From the NCBI RefSeq assembly GCF_000516985.1, contig NW_006917094.1, forward strand, positions 3,348,001 to 3,412,000: a DNA stretch of 64,000 nucleotides. Direction: 5' to 3'. Both the position numbers and the translations under genes were made by a program. Positions 38,400-50,334 of this stretch are shown here, one piece after another. Positions within the stretch are counted from its first letter, which is position 1; every line of letters starts with the position of its first letter. The notes beneath the pieces are model-generated. The model was given only the letters and a program-made list of their open reading frames with translations. It was not told the DNA's origin and searched no databases. Origin of the DNA: Pestalotiopsis fici W106-1. Taxonomy: Eukaryota > Ascomycota > Sordariomycetes > Amphisphaeriales > Sporocadaceae.

Positions 38400-40316
38400 G
38401 TGGGAAATCTATCCAGATCCTGCAGTCGACATATTTATCTTACTATATAATACCCGATGGTAACTGGTATTTCATGACATTTGCCAAGGCAAAATGGAAG
38501 AGCTGAAAGATGATGAATATGAGCGAATCATCTTTGTTTGTATACTCCGTGTAACGAGCTGGTAGCTATAATTTTCTGCAAAGGCTGCCGATCTCTGCTC
38601 GCACTCTGTCTTCGCATTTGCGCTATCTTGGCCTCGCGTGCACCAGGGCTGACAGACCATCCGGTGGGATAGCCATAGCATGTCATTATCCAAAACTAAC
38701 CTAGTATATTTCTGCCGAGTTCAATTTATCGACGATAGAGTCGATGACTGGCCAAGGATGCTGCGACATTAGTCTAATTTAGCTTGTCCTGTCTGCATGC
38801 AACAAGTGACTATAATTAGAAGACAATATTAAGCTTATCTTCTTGACGAGGATGTATGTACCATGTATACAAGACGGTCATTGGCAGATGAGCCTATAGT
38901 CCTGTGAAGTAATTTCTCGGCTTATTTCATGTATAAGTATCTGAGCATGAATGAGTATCTAACAACGATCTTTTAGTACATTCTGGTGATGAACGTGCTG
39001 GCTAGCACGAGTATAAAAAGTGAGTATATTTGTGATTGATAAACTGATGGTCTACACAGTATAGCTCCCGCTTGTCTCGGTGTATGTACACTGGAGCAGT
39101 GGTCTACAGAAACGCCTTACGGGAAATCATTTGTATTGCCGCAAACCAGTACCCAAACCCAATCATTTGGCCAATTAAATCATGTGCAACATTCCAGCTC
39201 CTACGAGATGGCGTAGGCACATATATGTGATATATAGCCACGGCGCCTCTGAGTTATCCTAACGTCGAAAGGTCCGTCGATGTAGCCGCATATATTGAGA
39301 GGATTGACACATCTCAGCCAGGAGCTTTTCAACCGAGTTTGTGTGGTGAGTTCAAGGTTCAATAAGGTAAAGTGCGAGAGAAGACAGAAAGGCGGCAGGG
39401 AGGCAGCCCACTAGCAGCTACACTGTACACAACAGTGCTGATTGTGCTAGTAGCTGGAATTGGAGAAGGCCCAGCAATTTGGTCAAGTACAAAAAGGTTC
39501 AAAGAGAGAGGCTTGAATGTGGCATTGTGAAGTAGTCACACCTATTATCTATATTAGGCCCATTTCTAGATAGAAGCTCTGCACAAGCTATTCAAGTTGA
39601 CGTCTTTCTATTCAATGGTTAGCGGTACGTCGGCACAAGATGACGGCGGGCGGAACCGCTGGGGCCGTTGATCAGCGACTGATGGCCATCGCCCCGGACC
39701 GCCTAAAGTTAAGGCCCGCACACTGCTCCTTCTAGGCGTGCTAGGCTCCAGCTTTGTGACTGTCAGTGCAAGGTGTGTTGGTGTGCAAGTGATAAGTGTT
39801 GGCCCCCGTTGTAAAAGCTCATGTGGGGTCCCCAATGGTGCGCCCAGTCTAAAATTCCTTGGCCATACGACACAGCCACGAACTGATGACGGCGTTTCAA
39901 CGGGCCAAGCAGTCTTGGCTCTTTCTCGCCTCGCCCAACAGCGAGCGAGCCGGTGGTTTTGTCGCATAACCCAGAAGATCAGAACATCCGTTTTCGCGAA
40001 AAAAGCCCCCAGGTAATTTGCAATTGCATTCACTCATTTCCTTTTGAGAGGAAGAAAAAAGCAAGTTCCTCTTTTCATAGAAACTCAATCAAATTTCGCG
40101 AAAACAAACACAGACATTCTCTGTTGGCGACTTCGCGTACCTCTTTATTTTTGTCTTCCCTTTGCGACATCGCTACGTCTTGAAGCTCTAGTCTACAGCA
40201 GAGAAACGTCACGTAAACAAGTGCCGGCCAAAGGAACCGACCCAACCAACCACCACAACACCACAGACAGCAACAGCAACAACAACAACAACAAGACACC
40301 AAAAGAGAAGCCAACC
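38400..40316. other. Intergenic region
   Basis: Apart from the possible upstream exon at 38472-38693 (-), no gene was recognised. The short frames at 39608-40033 on both strands show no conserved features. The last 100 bp form the leader of the next gene and contain a CAA/CAG-rich microsatellite (about 40264-40295), common in fungal 5' leaders. Confidence 0.6.
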
Positions 40317-40752
40317 ATGTGTCTCATCTTCACCTGTGGCGAGCACACCTTCCGCAAGGAAGTCGAGGGCTACGAGGGCATCGTCTGCCAATGTCACAAC
40401 TGCGGCAACTACAGTGGCAAGGTTATCAAGTCGAACCCGTGGTTTACCTTTTGCTTTGTTGTAAGTTTTTTTCTCTCTTTGGATTCTCTCTCCGTTCCTC
40501 AAGAGAGCCTCTTGTTGACTGATTCAATAATAGCCCATTCTTCCCTTGTCGATTCACGGTTACGAAGAGGTTAGCTGCCATATTTGCAACTTTGCCCAAC
40601 CCCTCGAGAACAGACAGGATGTACAGCAAATGAAAGGTGGTGGTGGTCAAGGCATACCCATGCAGAATCAAGGCGGTCCACCGCAGGGCTGGGGAGGGCA
40701 ACAACAAGGAGGAGGGCCTCCGCAAGGGCAACAGCCAATGCAATACAAATAA
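40317..40752 (+). CDS. Zinc-ribbon protein with Gly/Gln/Pro-rich tail
   Basis: Two exons, 40317-40460 and 40534-40752, joined by a 73-nt phase-0 intron (GTAAGT...AATAG), encode 120 residues. Cys26-x2-Cys29 and Cys63-x2-Cys66 form the two knuckles of a zinc ribbon, with extra Cys at 7 and 24. The core between them includes N-P-W-F-T-F-C-F and the P-L-S-I-x-G-Y-E pattern that I associate with a small conserved fungal zinc-ribbon family of unknown function (zinc_ribbon_15 type). Residues 80-120 are low complexity (Gly, Gln, Pro). The start is the first ATG after a CAA-rich leader and gives the conserved N-terminus. No catalytic role can be inferred; metal-dependent folding or binding is likely. 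Confidence 0.85.
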
Positions 40753-41452
40753 GACGCCCTCCCACGAGCAAACGGCCGTCCCATCTACGGGTTTTCCATA
40801 ATGAGAAAGATGGATCGTGATTTGGCATAATTGGAACAGGTGGAGGAGGAGGATGAGGAGGAGGAGGAGTTGCTGCTACTGCTGCTGCGTATTACATCTG
40901 GCAGGCGTGTTCTCTCGTTTCATTGCACACGGCACAATGTTGGCGTTGATGGGCTGTCTTCTTTATTTTTCTGCGATTTCGAGATTCCCCCTTTACTGAA
41001 AGTTTGTTGTATTCATATCCAAGCATGGAAAAAATATTACACAACATTAATACATCACATAAGGCATGTGAAAAAAAAAATACTCTTTCACGAAACCTGA
41101 TTCTTTCGAGACGAGATCAAAATGAAACAAAACCTTTGACTAAACTACACGGTTTCATCTACTCACGGCCACCATGTTAGGCATTCTGGCATGGAATGAT
41201 AGATGTAATTACATGCAATTTTCTGGTTATGACAAGGTGGAAATGAACACGGATCCTTGAACTAGAAAACAAAGTGGTGGCAGCTATTATTCAAATTGCC
41301 TAATTAGGCTATACAATAGGAGGGGGAAACTCAAATCAATTGAGGGATAGTTATCAAACTGGCCAAGGACGGGGAGAATTATCTAAAGAAAGAAGAGGGA
41401 AACGATGGTATTTTTTGTCTAAATGGGAGGGGGTTGGCACCCGCGGTTCAAT
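40753..41452. other. Convergent intergenic region
   Basis: This separates the 3' ends of two genes. It has a GAG/GGA-rich microsatellite followed by TGC triplets at about 40838-40885 and an A-run near 41071. No gene is seen. Confidence 0.7.
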
Positions 41453-42669
41453 CTAGGCCGCGGCAGGCGTAGGTTGCTGAATCAGAGCACCGAGATTGAT
41501 GATGCTGTTGAGCGAAACGTTGCTCAAGTCTATCGAGGGCCCCTGGTTGACGCCTTGAATAACATTTGCATTCTGTACAGATGTCGTGACAGCGGGAGCA
41601 GCAACTGCCGGGTTGCCACCGACGGGCAGGGCAACCGAGGAGGCGGCAGCTGCAGTAGTCGCGGCTTGAGCAACCGATGTGGTCAATGAGGTTGATGTGG
41701 CTGAAGTAGTTGCTGCTGCTGCTGTGCTGGTGGTCACTTGTGATGTACTCACAACCGAAGCGAGAGTGGACGACGACGACGAGACAACTGCGGCTAGAAT
41801 CATAACTCATTAGTCTGCAATCTCCCAAGTATGATGCTTTCCCTTCTTATACTTACCCGCTGAAGAGCTCGTGGTAGCGACACTGGTGACTGCAGCAGCG
41901 CTGGTGGCAACGCTTGTAGCAGCGCTTTTAGCAGTGGTGAGGACCGAGGTTGTCGCTTGAGCCGCAGAGGTGGTTGCAACCTGACTTTGTGCGGGAACAG
42001 CGGCGAGAGCAGAAGAGGCCACTGCGGCGGCAGATGACGCAATGGCAGCAGCATCGGATGCTGCAACCGGAGAGCCTTGAAGTGTGCCACAGGCGATCAA
42101 CTGCATCATGGTCGTAGTCACCTGCTGAGTAACAGTCGAGGCCAACGCGGTGATGGTGACCGTCGGGGCTGCGCCAGTTCCGAAGACGGTCGTTGTCACG
42201 AATGATAGCTGCGCCGCCCTATACACACAGTCAGCACGAGTGTCGAGCCATAGTCCCCTTGCTCGCCAATGCCAGCTTACCCTTCCTGGTTTCCAGCATT
42301 CTGGCCTCCCTTTTGCGTCTCGGCGGATTGGGTGACGGTGACAGTCTCGGTCTTGACAGCAGCTGTCGCATTCAGCCCCCCCGCAGCAGCAGCAGCGCCG
42401 ACCGTGATGGTCTGTCGAACAGTCTCGGTGACAGTCTTGGCCTTTTGGTCGCCTTCATTGCCACCATTCTTGCCATTGTTTCCGGTCAACTGTCCCAAAA
42501 TGTCTCCCAGTATATCGCGTTTTGCCGGCTTGTCGTAGTAATGATATGAGTCCGCCTATGGCCGTATCAGCTTCCATACTCGATGATGCCTATTTCCCAC
42601 CTGACCTACCTGGACGAACGACAGCAGCCCCAGCGCGGCAAAGGAGAGGATATCGAATCGCATCTTCAT
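41453..42669 (-). CDS. Secreted Ala/Ser/Thr-rich protein
   Basis: Four minus-strand exons, 42669-42610, 42555-42281, 42218-41857 and 41793-41453, encode 345 residues. The introns are 54, 62 and 63 nt with donors GTAGGT, GTAAGC and GTAAGT, and the frame is kept at all junctions. The first 21 residues are a typical signal peptide (hydrophobic core F-A-A-L-G-L-L-S-F-V), encoded mostly by the short first exon. A Lys-Arg pair near residue 31 could be a processing site. The rest is dominated by Ala, Ser, Thr and Val, with several T-V-T-V and T-x-T-V-T stretches, suggesting an extended, O-glycosylated cell-wall or secreted protein. There is no obvious GPI signal at the C-terminus. The family is not recognised. 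Confidence 0.8.
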
Positions 42670-44551
42670 CTCGACTCGGACTTTGAGGGCGTCGGGATTA
42701 TGTCCAATAATCTCTTTTCCTGCCTAGCCTTCGAGACCGTCCCGGGCCACGATGGCTTCGAAAGAGCGAACAAACAGACCAGCCGTTATTGATTAAATAG
42801 GGATCAACCCTAGTAGTTGCAAAATGAGCGTATTGAATAGAAAGACTACACTCTGGTGGACGAGTTCTCTGGGCACTCGTGAAGATCACTGAAGGAGAGA
42901 ACAATTGGAGATCGACGGGCAACTCGGAACATAGGACGGCCAAGCATCAACTAGGTATTATCAGGAGGTATCGCAAACATAAAAGTCAGGGTACCCAGGC
43001 CGAGTTTCGCACGGGCATAATAGGAAAGAAAACGTGCCGGTCGAAGCAACAAGGACACGCACACGAAGAGAAAGAAACACGTCAACCCGGAAGGAAAGAA
43101 GAAGATTCAGCAATCCACCATGGTGAGAGGATGGGACGAAAATAGGACATGAATGGTCGTAGGAAAGGAAGCAGAGAAGAGAGTCTCTCCCTCTCTCATG
43201 CTTGGCAACTCAGTGACCAGCTATTGACCTAGGTCGTTTTGAGGGTGGTTTCGACCGGGGCAGAGGACAATAATGGGCCCAGAGTCCGGAGGGAAGCGAT
43301 GTGAACTGATGCAAGTGACGGTCCTTGACAGACGAGCTTGGCCTTGGCTGGGCCAATAGAGGAGCCAAGACAACCCCAGAATGCCGAAATGCCGCCCACC
43401 ATGAACAATGCGGCTCTGACAGCTCTGCGACTAGACTGAGTAAAATCTGAATAAAGTTATTGAGCCGCTTAACGGTAGCAGGGGGTGAAGCGCAGGGACA
43501 GCGGGGGGATTGGTGAGACGGGCCCCTGACGCAGGCGTGTTTGAGGGCCGGGGTCTGGACGGGAGTCGAGACACCATCGTCGCACAGGCGCCAGTCCAAA
43601 GCTGTGGCATATTACAGATGCATTGCAGAATCAAGGGAAGAGAAAGATACAAAATTGGATTCTTTGCAGGCAAAATCTTGAAATATACCAAAGAAACATT
43701 TGCCCCAGCTGCAATCGTCGTTCATAAGACGAGAATGTCCCCATCGCAATGTTTGAAGCAGAGGTATCAATATACGTACGAGCTTCAGGTCTTGCTTCGT
43801 TGCCTCTCCAGCGACAAACAACATGGGCGCGAGCGCAAGCAGGCCACAGACGAGTACGGCCGAGGTTGCAAACCAGTTGTGCACAGCAGTTCCAGGAGGA
43901 AGAGGAATGGATAATCAAACCTGCCGAGGTGCGTAACCACTAAAGGATCGCTTCTCTGGCAGCATCAATGCTTGGAAATTCGTCATCAGGTCCGTCCCTT
44001 ACAAGACGGTATGACTGTAGTTTCAGTCCAGAGACAGGTGTTGCCAGTCTTGTGTCGTGCTCTGGCTTTTCGAATCAGATGAATCCACCAAATGGCGAAA
44101 GAAGGCATCCATCATCACAGGACCGACTCGTCCTCATCGGCGCGTATTTTAATCTACAATGGTGGTTGCAATATAGAAAGCGCCCTCTGTGAAAGAAGAT
44201 GAATAAGAGGCATGCATTTTCAAGGTTGCCAAATCTGCAGGTATCATGATGCAAGAAATCACCATTGGTTGTAGATGCGCCATTGGTTATTTAAAGCCCG
44301 GGAAGAAAAAGCTTGGCCTGAAGTTGTCGAGTTTCAGCACACTTCGATACCGACTAGGGGTAGCAACGACCCGTGCTTTGACATTCCCCACGACAGATAA
44401 CATGGAGTGGGTAGCGATACTTGACTTGGGCAATCAACCACAAGAACAATTCATACCCAGAAAGTAAGTAAGGAAGAGAAAACTTAATAACTTATGCAAT
44501 TGATATGACTCTCGTCGGATCAAAGTATAAAAAAACTCCAAAAGAAATGTC
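42670..44551. other. Intergenic region upstream of the Ala/Ser/Thr-rich gene
   Basis: It probably contains the promoter of the gene at 41453-42669. Several short frames occur; the one at 43612-43884 (-) begins with a signal-peptide-like stretch but has no support beyond that. No confident gene was found. Confidence 0.55.
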
Positions 44552-44640
44552 TCTCGATCGGGGAATTGAACCCCGGTCTCCAGCGAGTTGAATCATGATT
44601 CATTGACAAGCTGGCATACTGACCACTATACTAATCGAGA
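44552..44640 (-). tRNA. tRNA-Asp(GTC) with intron
   Basis: The acceptor strands TCTCGAT and ATCGAGA pair perfectly, the D-arm contains GTATAGTGGTCAGTAT as in fungal tRNA-Asp, and the T-arm is CGGGG-TTCAATT-CCCCG. The anticodon stem CCAGC/GCTGG flanks a loop with anticodon GTC, interrupted after position 37 by an intron of about 17-18 nt. A run of A/T follows the 3' end in the transcribed direction. Confidence 0.92.
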
Positions 44641-45695
44641 TTTGATTGATAGCTGGCTGCTTATCACACACCATATTATATAATCGGGGCTTAGCGTGCC
44701 GACTCTATTTCTATGATGCCTTATTCCGTCGCTTGCAAGCCGAAAAATGATTCTACATCCATATGTACTTGAATTATTTGGAAGTCCTCCAAATGGCCAC
44801 TTGATTATATCCATTTGCATTACTTCCGACCATTCAATTATCAATGCTTTGCATATGTTCCTTCAATATTGAACATTGGTGGCACCCTTGTGATTGAGCC
44901 GACTTATTAGGCAATGCGTGATAACCATCAATAATATTGGATGGCCTCGACTATGTATGCTTGAAAGGTCCCGTCCATCAAAAGCAATGACGCAGAAAAT
45001 GCACAAGCCAGTCTCGAAAACTGCTTCCTTTCTGGATCATGGACTTTATAGCTGCAGAGTAAAATGCCTCTTCAAACATATTATCCAAGTACCGAGATCT
45101 TCCAAGCTAATTGATACAGGCAAGTTGCGTCTTATTTGCTGCGGTCTTACAAAAGAGTAAGACGACACTGTATCACTGAAGGCTACCAATTTACTTGAAG
45201 ATTATTCAGGGTACAAAATACTCCGCCAGCCTTTCCATTTCGTAGAAAGAAGACCCGTTGACAATTAAAATATGCGTGCACATTCAAAGGATGGTTCAAG
45301 AAAGCCGGTGCTCCAATTCACAAAGCCTCTGGATAAGGTATGGTGACCAGGTGCATATGCTTCAAGGTATGATCCCTAAAAACATATTATTCTGAGATTA
45401 GATTTCGGACAATCTGCGATATTGCGACAGGTCTCTGAGTCAATCCAACTGTACCAACGACTTGCATTCAAAGGTAATTCACTGGAAGAGCAGAAAATTG
45501 AACTAAATAAAATATATCGTGCTAGAGAAACCAGTAGCAATCTATATATTATTATCCATTATGTTGCCACAAACTTCCATTCTTAAATAAGCACATTAAA
45601 ACAACAACTCGGCCGCCCTCCATAATTAAAAGAATAAAATAAAAATTCAAACAGCAAAATAAAAAGAAACATCTACCAAGAATGGGCAAAAGAAA
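44641..45695. other. Intergenic region between two tRNA genes
   Basis: Moderately AT-rich with CA and TG present, so not RIP-mutated. No gene was recognised. Confidence 0.65.
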
Positions 45696-45796
45696 TTGCT
45701 CAGCCACAGGATTGAACTGAGGACCTTCGCATAACTTGATATTCCTGGTGAGGGAATATTAGTACGACGCTCTAACCAACTGAGCTAGCCGAGCAA
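45696..45796 (-). tRNA. tRNA-Ile(AAT) with intron
   Basis: Acceptor strands TTGCTCG and TGAGCAA pair with one G-U. The D-arm is GCTC-AGTTGGTTA-GAGC. The anticodon stem TCGTA/TGCGA encloses C-T-AAT-A, so the anticodon is AAT, and an intron of about 27 nt follows position 37. The T-arm has TTCAATC with one mismatch in the stem. The mismatch and the weak acceptor leave some chance that it is a variant or decaying copy. Confidence 0.82.
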
Positions 45797-46509
45797 TTGT
45801 TGAAGGCTGAGGCGCTTATCACAGACTAAGAACTATTGCCCCACTGTCTACATGATTGAATGTTATTAGCCACCGCTTGATCAATGGTTAACTATGATCT
45901 AACGGTTATCTATGGGTCTGTGATTAGGCATGACACATTCGCGACTCTTTGGTTGCCCTTTAAATCATTTTGGACCTTTAGACGAGATTTTAAACCGTAG
46001 TAAGCCTCTAAATGTTTGTAGTCGCAGGTGGTTAATTAGATCAGTCCTTTCTCCTTAGTCCAAAGTCAGATGAATACATTCTTGTGCCATTTTGGCACAT
46101 CACTTGGGACCACTGGCGTGTTGTAATAATGACTGTAATTGTATCTGTTCATCGCTCAGTTGGCCCAGGAAACGGCCAACATGAAGCTCACATGTCAACG
46201 CAACACTTTTATATGGTCAAAACTTTGGGAATATCGAAAGCTTCATTGGAAAAGCTATGCACTATCAGCTAAGCAGAATACTTCTGCCTTGTGTTTAACC
46301 CAAATATGGTAATCATGATATGCATATGCAGGGCAAATAGTCAACGAAGGTCATATTCTAACGACCTTGGTATACAATTTATATACACATATTTGGAATC
46401 TAGTACATCTACCAGTCATAAACGAGAGGACGACAACGCCTCATGAACCAATTGATACAAATTTCCACAATCCCTACTTCAACACTTTCCTTGCATTTGA
46501 CTCCCATGA
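45797..46509. other. Intergenic region
   Basis: This separates tRNA-Ile from the 3' end of the transporter gene. No feature was recognised. Confidence 0.65.
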
Positions 46510-48743
46510 CTAAACGGCTGAATCGTTGGTTCCACCGTTGCTGCCATGACCGACGTGCTCGGCGTGCGCCTTCTCCGCGTCCGGGGCACCGACGGCGCTG
46601 GATCGACGTCGTGCGGCGTGCTGCGCCTCGGGCGTATCATCATAGTTGATGAGGAGCTCACCCTTCTTGCCGTAGCGCCTCGGCTTGGTCCTGGCCACGT
46701 GCACAACGTCGAAAGCGCCCTTGGCACCGCTGACGTCGTGGAAGATCTCGTCCATCTCCTCCAGTGAGCGTCCCGCCTGTAGGGTTGCCGTGTCAGTATG
46801 AGAGGTACGTCATGTTGATCATAGATAATAGAGGGGTGAGTAACTCACGGTTTCCGGATAGAAGAAGTATACGCAAGGCACAATCGCCGCATTGATGCAC
46901 GCAAATACGACGTAAGTCTTCCACTGAATATTGGCAAAAGCGACGGGGGTAACCATGACAACCATGAAGTTGAAGATCCAGTTTGCCGTGGTCGAGATGG
47001 CATTTGCTGGAGCTCTGATCTGAAGAGGTGTAATCTCTGCTGGATACAGCCTGGGCGCGATTGATTAGCCGTGCATCAAATGCTGGCAAGACGAAAGCGA
47101 GAGGACCTACCATGTCATGCCTAACCAGCCAATGGCAAAGAAGGAATTAAACACAAACAAGAATACCGCGGCAGCAATACCTGAAGCGGTAGAAACATGG
47201 GAAGTCGTGCCGGCGAGTACTATATTGAGAACGTTAGAATGTTTCATGGAATTCTTGAACCGAGACCTCGAGATCAATTACGCACCTGCCATGGACATGG
47301 CTTGCCCAGCTGCACCGAAAAGCATCAGGCCTCGTCGACCGAATTTCTCAATGGTAAAGATAGCTACCCATGAAGCGATGAAATACTCTGTTCCGTTCAG
47401 TGCAGCCAAGAGCCGGCTGAGGAAACCGCTGAGACCAATATTATTCTCAAAGATGGTGGCTGCATAATAAGTGATGATGTTGATACCGGATACTTGGAAC
47501 ATATAATCAGTATGCATCGAGGATTTATCAAGGACAAAATTCAAGCACGAGATAATGATATTCGAAAAAAAAAAAATGTTGCAAGCCCATTCGTGGACTG
47601 CTTTGAAATGAACGGAATATCATGAGAAGGAACTCACTTTGCTGGAACATTTGGTTGACATAAGCCAGGATTGTTCGGTGAAGATTTCTGCGCGACAAGA
47701 CCGTTAACAGCCAAAGAAAGTCCCAATGACAAGCACAAGTTAATTGCCTTACCTGCTCTTATTGCGTTTGAAGCAATCAGAAAAGGAACCCTTCTCCATC
47801 TCGAAAACAACATCCTTCATGGCCTTGTAATCTGCCTGGATATTGGGATCCTCGGGCGGCAGTTCAGACAAGGCGCAGAGGACTCTGACGGCTTCCTCGT
47901 CGCGACCCTTGAGAATCAACCATCGTGGGGACTCGGGCAGACCCGGAATGAGCACGACAATGAAAATTGCCAAGACGATTTGGAAGGCAATCGGGAAGCG
48001 CCACGAGATGGTGGATGGCTCAAGAAAGGAGAAACCGAGATCGATCCAGTACGAGAGCATCACGCCAAAGACGATGAGAGACCCTTCGATCATTACCATT
48101 TGACCTCTTCGGTGTGCCTTGGATGTTTCTGACTGCCATGTAGGCACCGTGGATGTATTCATGCCGTTTCCTGGAAGGTATCAGCGTCAGCGCCGCAGTA
48201 TTTATAGATCTTTCGGGGCCATGGGATATCCTACCGAAACCGGTAATCAAGCGGGCGGCAATGAGCTGGCCGAGACTAAACGAGGCAGCCTGTATCGCAG
48301 CACCAACAATCATGATGCATGATCCGATGAAGATGGTCCTTTTACGACCAAGCATGTTGCCCAACCATATCGTTGCAAGAGCACCAAAGAAGCAGCCAAG
48401 AGTATAGCCGCCGACCGTGATTCCTGCAAACGAAAAGTGTTAGAATGTAGAAGGCATTTCATGGGAGATTCTTTGTATTGCATGCCTTGAATATTGGATG
48501 CTTGAGATGCACTACTTCCCGGAGGGGGATTCTGCGTATCTATCTGCGGAAAAATCGCCAGGAATGATGGAAGGGTGAGCAATCCACCCATAACACCCTG
48601 TAATTGTGTGAGCTTCCAAACCAGGGTCGAGTATATGTGACGAGAATCACCTGGTCATAGCCAAAGAGAGCAAAATCTGTGCCCGCAATGACGGCAATGG
48701 CCACATTGAGCTTGGTGCCCGTCAGGCCATAGTACGGCCTCAT
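46510..48743 (-). CDS. MFS sugar porter, STL1-like
   Basis: Nine minus-strand exons (48743-48651, 48597-48486, 48423-48235, 48170-47753, 47687-47638, 47492-47286, 47219-47111, 47050-46849, 46776-46510) give 548 residues, a normal length for a 12-helix sugar transporter. Family motifs are in place: F-A-L-F-G-Y-D-Q-G at the first helix, G-R-K-R after helix 2, P-E-S-P-R-W-L (210-216), Q-Q-I-S-G-I-N (286-292), G-R-R-G in the second half, and P-E-T-A-G-R-S (458-464). The N-terminus and the V-P-T-W-Q-S-E segment resemble fungal STL1-type porters, so H+-coupled uptake of a sugar or polyol at the plasma membrane is likely; the substrate cannot be read. Intron 2 (48424-48485) has a GC donor. Intron 5 (47493-47637) is unusually long (145 nt) and ends in AAG. 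Confidence 0.93.
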
Positions 48744-49876
48744 TTTCGATTATTTCGAGTGGGCCGGATCACGTAGGGAAAGAAGACTATAACGAAAATA
48801 TGGAGGAGCAAGATAGTTTAGAACAGTAAAAGTCCCTACAAAGGAAAGCTCTGGAGAACGTTTCTTCAGCCGCGACGCCTCCTATGCAGGTGCTCTTTCC
48901 AGGACGTCCCTCGGCTCATATAGTCGCGACAACGTAAGCTGACTTGCAACCCACAAGTCCACTGGCGATCCCATCTCCCGGGCTCAACCAATCTCAATCA
49001 GATCCCAATCGACGGTATTACTTGTTTCCATGGATTCTTCGGGCAAAACGCGGGGCCCCGCGTGCGGAGAAGGCGGACATGCTAAGAAACTGTATTCTAT
49101 GGGTATCTCAAGGTCCGGGAGACCCAAAAAGGCAATCCGTGAGGCCATTTGAGACTGCGATCTACCATATCCCAGACCTATCCTGACTCAAGCACATGGA
49201 TTTTCACCAGTGACACGCCGTCATGGAGAGATAAGTTGAGGCAAAATATGGAGAATGGCACCATGAAGAAGAAGAAAAAAACCCGCATGCCAAGTTTCCG
49301 GGGGGAAGGTTGCAGTCTGGGGAAAGTGGTCCTTGAAGGCTGATGCTCTCAATTTCCCATGGTGTGCAGAGTCGCCATCATGAGGCGAACTCTTGTCCCA
49401 TCCAAATTAAAGACGCCCTATCGGGCGGACTAGCCGATAACAACGGCCATGCTTTCCGGCATGAAGCAGTTTTCAGTACGTACTCAGGTAGATATTATCA
49501 TTATTAGTACATGGTATTGTAAAGAACAAATCTTAGGCTTGAAAACCATGCAGATCACTTCCCAACACATTTCCATATAAACACATGCTTGTTCAATTTC
49601 ACCATCAAGTAAGACATCAGTGCCCATGTAAGTGGTCACCATGATGACTTCACCGGTTGACAATCGTCTGCCAGTGCAAAACCGTAGCCATCAAGTGCCA
49701 AGAAGTGGTCCATTCGAGCTAGCACTGCCCCAATCCATCGTTCCATATTCCCGATAATCTCCTGATATGTCTCCTCATCGCCTGTAAGAAAATAGTACAA
49801 CAACACCATTGTTGACCGTGATCCCATTGTGTTGAAACGAATACTCTTGATTCTCACCATATTCCCATCAAAAACA
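48744..49876. other. Divergent intergenic region
   Basis: This holds the promoters of the transporter (-) and the DUF7709 gene (+). The frame on the minus strand at 49636-49941 overlaps the start of the DUF7709 gene and is not supported as a gene. Confidence 0.6.
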
Positions 49877-50334
49877 ATGTCGGACCCTAAGCTAGCTGAT
49901 CTCAACTCTGCTACTCTGGGCGCCAAGATGCCCGAGATCACATTGCCAGATGGCTCGGTCGTGCAGACCGGTACCGTTGGGTAAGTACTTATAGTCGTCG
50001 ATTACCTTGATGTAGTCTCTAAACAATCTCGAAATCTGGACTGTCCTCTGCTCCCTTGGGGTGGGGGGGGGGGGGGGGGGGGCTGTGATACCTCAGGGCG
50101 AGTTTCGCTGGCTAATCGACCTTTTCCAGTGCACTCCTCATCAATATCAAGGCCTACAACGAGGCGCATGCCAGCGGCGATGAGTCCAAGAAGGCCAGGT
50201 TGGCAGAGGCAATGCGTGCTACTCTGCCAATGCTCAAGAGGGTCGGATTTTTTGATCTCTTCACGCCAGAGGAATGGATCCAGGGCGACAATGAGGGAAG
50301 AAAAGTGGTTGGCAAGCTTGCACTCGAGTCTTGA
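49877..50334 (+). CDS. DUF7709 family protein
   Basis: Two exons, 49877-49980 and 50130-50334, encode 102 residues. The junction (GG|T, phase 2) restores the conserved V-G-A-L-L-I-N-I-K-A-Y-N stretch. The N-terminal part L-G-A-K-M-P-E-I-T-L-P-D-G and C-terminal F-F-D-L-F-T-P-E-E-W are compact and soluble, with no signal peptide or membrane segment. I place it in the small DUF7709 family from memory of its pattern; its function is unknown. The 149-nt intron contains a run of 20 G (50063-50082). Confidence 0.8.

Noticed and set aside
39608..40033. 141-codon frame (-) and the overlapping plus-strand frame at 39738-40016
   Set aside because: They overlap each other, lack recognised motifs, and lie in the promoter region of the zinc-ribbon gene.
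40044..40574. Longer N-terminal extension of the zinc-ribbon protein
   Set aside because: The frame runs through the CAA-rich leader and the intron; the ATG at 40317 gives the conserved start and splicing gives the conserved second half.
43210..43599. 129-codon frame (-)
   Set aside because: No domain, Pro/Ser/Arg-rich composition like random GC-richer intergenic sequence.
43612..43884. Small secreted protein frame (-)
   Set aside because: It begins with a signal-like stretch but has no conserved part, no intron support and a basic/aromatic tail typical of non-coding frames.
49636..49941. 101-codon frame (-) upstream of and overlapping the DUF7709 gene
   Set aside because: The peptide looks fairly protein-like, but it overlaps the first DUF7709 exon antisense and no family is recognised.
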